6,541 bases of DNA from an uncultured Collinsella sp. Lineage in GTDB: Bacteria > Actinomycetota > Coriobacteriia > Coriobacteriales > Coriobacteriaceae. The notes below the pieces were generated by a model. That model saw only the letters and a program-made list of their open reading frames with translations. It was not told the origin of the DNA and made no database searches. The DNA is taken from assembly GCA_900552395.1 (NCBI GenBank), contig URZJ01000102.1, forward strand, positions 1 through 6,541. The letters are read 5' to 3'. A program made the position numbers and the translations under genes. This document shows positions 5,377 to 6,541 of the stretch, piece by piece (the first letter of the stretch is position 1; each line of letters begins with the position of its first letter).

Positions 5377-6541
5377 TTACTTCTTGCTCTCGGGCAAGAC
5401 CAGATCCACGGCAGCGTCCTTGGCAGCATCGATGTGCTGAGCCACGACCGGCGTCTGCGGAAGAATCAGGTTAAGGACGATGGCCATGATGGCGGTGGGG
5501 GTTACGGCATTGGAGCCGATGACGGTGGACACCCAGGCGGGCATACCCTCGCCGGCAAGGCAACCGCTGGCCATCCAGATACCCAGGCCAAAGACGACGG
5601 AGGTACCGACGATGGTGGTAGTGCGCTGCGTGAGGCCCTCGCGGGTGAACATGCGCACGCCGTTCATGGTAATGGTGCCAAAGACGCCGACGGTCGCGCC
5701 GCCGATGACGGGCTGCGGGATAGCGGAAAGGACGGCAGAGAGCTGCGGGAACAGACCGGCGATGGCAAAGACGGCCGCGATGATCACAAAGACCCACTTG
5801 TTGACGACCTTGTTGGAGCAGATGATGCCCACGTTCTGGCCAAGGGCGCTGGTGGGAAGACCGCCCAGCAGGCCGCCGACCATAGAGGTGAGGCCCTGGG
5901 ACACGATAGCGCCGGAGAGCTCGCGCTCGGTGGGCATACGGTCGATGGAGCCCAGGCAGGCGGCGGAGACGTCGCCGATAACCTGGATGGCAACCATGGG
6001 GAACACGACGGCGAGGGTAATGCAGACCTCGGGATCAAACTCGAGCGCATAGGGCATGAGCTTGGGAAGGGCGAAGACCTGAGCGGTGGCGACGCTTGAG
6101 AAGTCGATCATGCCAAAGGGGATGGAGACGATCATGCCAACGATCATGCCAAAGAACACGGATCCCAGCTTGAGCGTGCCCTTGCCAAAGTTGGCGAGCG
6201 CAAAGACCACGGCGAAGGTGATAAGAGCGACGCACCAGGCCTGCGGGGTGCCCCACAGTGGCGTACCCATACCGCCGGCCATATACTTGACGGCCGTGGG
6301 ATACAGCGAAACGCCGATGGAGAAGATGACCGTACCGGTCACGACGGGTGGGAACAGCCACTTAATCTTGCTGTAGGCCAGACCAAAGAGGACCGCGACG
6401 GCACCGCCGACAATCTCGCCGCCCAACAGCGCGCCAAAGCTAAAGCCCGAGGCGCCCATGGCCTGCAGGGCCGGGAGGAACGCGAACGAAACGCCCATGA
6501 CGATGGGCAGGCCGCCGCCGATGCGACGGAAGGGGGCAAAG
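5377..6541 (-). CDS. NCS2-family purine/xanthine-type permease, N-terminus outside the window
   Basis: An open frame of 387 codons ends at a TAA (5377-5379) and continues past the right edge; the family is about 430-460 residues, so some 50-70 N-terminal residues are missing. The ATG at 6498 is internal: the frame before it reads RRIGGGLPIVMGVSFAFLP, a typical NCS2 segment. Many hydrophobic helices are visible, roughly 11-12. Family landmarks are QVIGD (TM8), SQGLTS (TM9), LPTSALGQNVG (the NCS2 QN-x-G signature, TM10) and a lysine-rich C-terminus. NCS2 proteins are proton- or sodium-coupled importers of xanthine, urate, uracil or related bases in the cytoplasmic membrane. The adjacent ssnA and ygfK support a purine-type substrate. 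Glutamine occupies two positions (codons 5983-5985 and 5896-5898) that align with XanQ Glu272 and Asp304, normally essential, so the substrate or coupling may differ from the classical carriers. Confidence 0.9.
   Translation of the reverse strand, partial: FAPFRRIGGGLPIVMGVSFAFLPALQAMGASGFSFGALLGGEIVGGAVAVLFGLAYSKIKWLFPPVVTGTVIFSIGVSLYPTAVKYMAGGMGTPLWGTPQAWCVALITFAVVFALANFGKGTLKLGSVFFGMIVGMIVSIPFGMIDFSSVATAQVFALPKLMPYALEFDPEVCITLAVVFPMVAIQVIGDVSAACLGSIDRMPTERELSGAIVSQGLTSMVGGLLGGLPTSALGQNVGIICSNKVVNKWVFVIIAAVFAIAGLFPQLSAVLSAIPQPVIGGATVGVFGTITMNGVRMFTREGLTQRTTTIVGTSVVFGLGIWMASGCLAGEGMPAWVSTVIGSNAVTPTAIMAIVLNLILPQTPVVAQHIDAAKDAAVDLVLPESKK

Noticed and set aside
6496..6498. Methionine at 6498 as the permease start
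   Set aside because: The frame stays open to the window edge and encodes conserved NCS2 residues upstream (RRIGGGLPIV), so this Met is internal.
1..6541. CRISPR arrays, insertion sequences, tRNA or rRNA genes
   Set aside because: No regularly spaced repeats, transposase-like frames or recognisable RNA gene sequences are present on either strand.

Overview
This 6.5 kb window holds five genes, all on the minus strand and read from right to left. They look like part of an anaerobic purine or heterocycle catabolism cluster of the ygfK/ssnA/selenium-dependent molybdenum hydroxylase type. By eye the DNA is GC-rich (about 60%), with strong GC-ending codon bias. The oxygen-sensitive polyferredoxins, the RnfB-like protein and the gene set suggest a strict anaerobe. 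My best guess is a gut Coriobacteriia member (Collinsella-like), but no phylogenetic marker in the window proves this.

Layout in transcription order: (1) an NCS2-family purine/xanthine-type permease, whose N-terminus lies beyond the right edge (5377-6541); (2) a 195-base gap rich in inverted repeats, including a possible three-way-junction RNA just upstream of ssnA; (3) ssnA, a metal-dependent aminohydrolase (3826-5181); (4) a 148-base gap with several GC-rich hairpins; (5) ygfK, a large FAD/Fe-S oxidoreductase called 'putative selenate reductase subunit' in databases (678-3677); (6) a small four-cluster ferredoxin resembling the cytoplasmic part of RnfB (187-666), 11 bases after ygfK; (7) the first 58 codons of a xanthine-dehydrogenase-type hydroxylase with its [2Fe-2S] domain (1-174), 12 bases after the ferredoxin gene. 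The last three are tightly packed and are almost certainly co-transcribed. The two wide gaps further upstream could hold processing or regulatory elements.

Working model (inference): the permease imports a purine or related ring. The XDH-type enzyme and YgfK carry out its redox chemistry, with the ferredoxin moving electrons between Fe-S and flavin centres. SsnA hydrolyses an amine or ring bond of an intermediate. In other bacteria, ygfK, ssnA and xdhD-type genes sit beside selD/yqeB/yqeC, and this neighbourhood is linked to selenium-dependent molybdenum hydroxylases and to purine or urate use by gut anaerobes. Those partner genes are not visible here.

Points that stand out: substitutions at normally essential acidic positions of the permease; an XDH N-terminus that departs from its family in its last nine visible codons; extra cysteines in the YgfK C-terminal Fe-S region; and a similar series of hairpins downstream of both the permease and ssnA stop codons.
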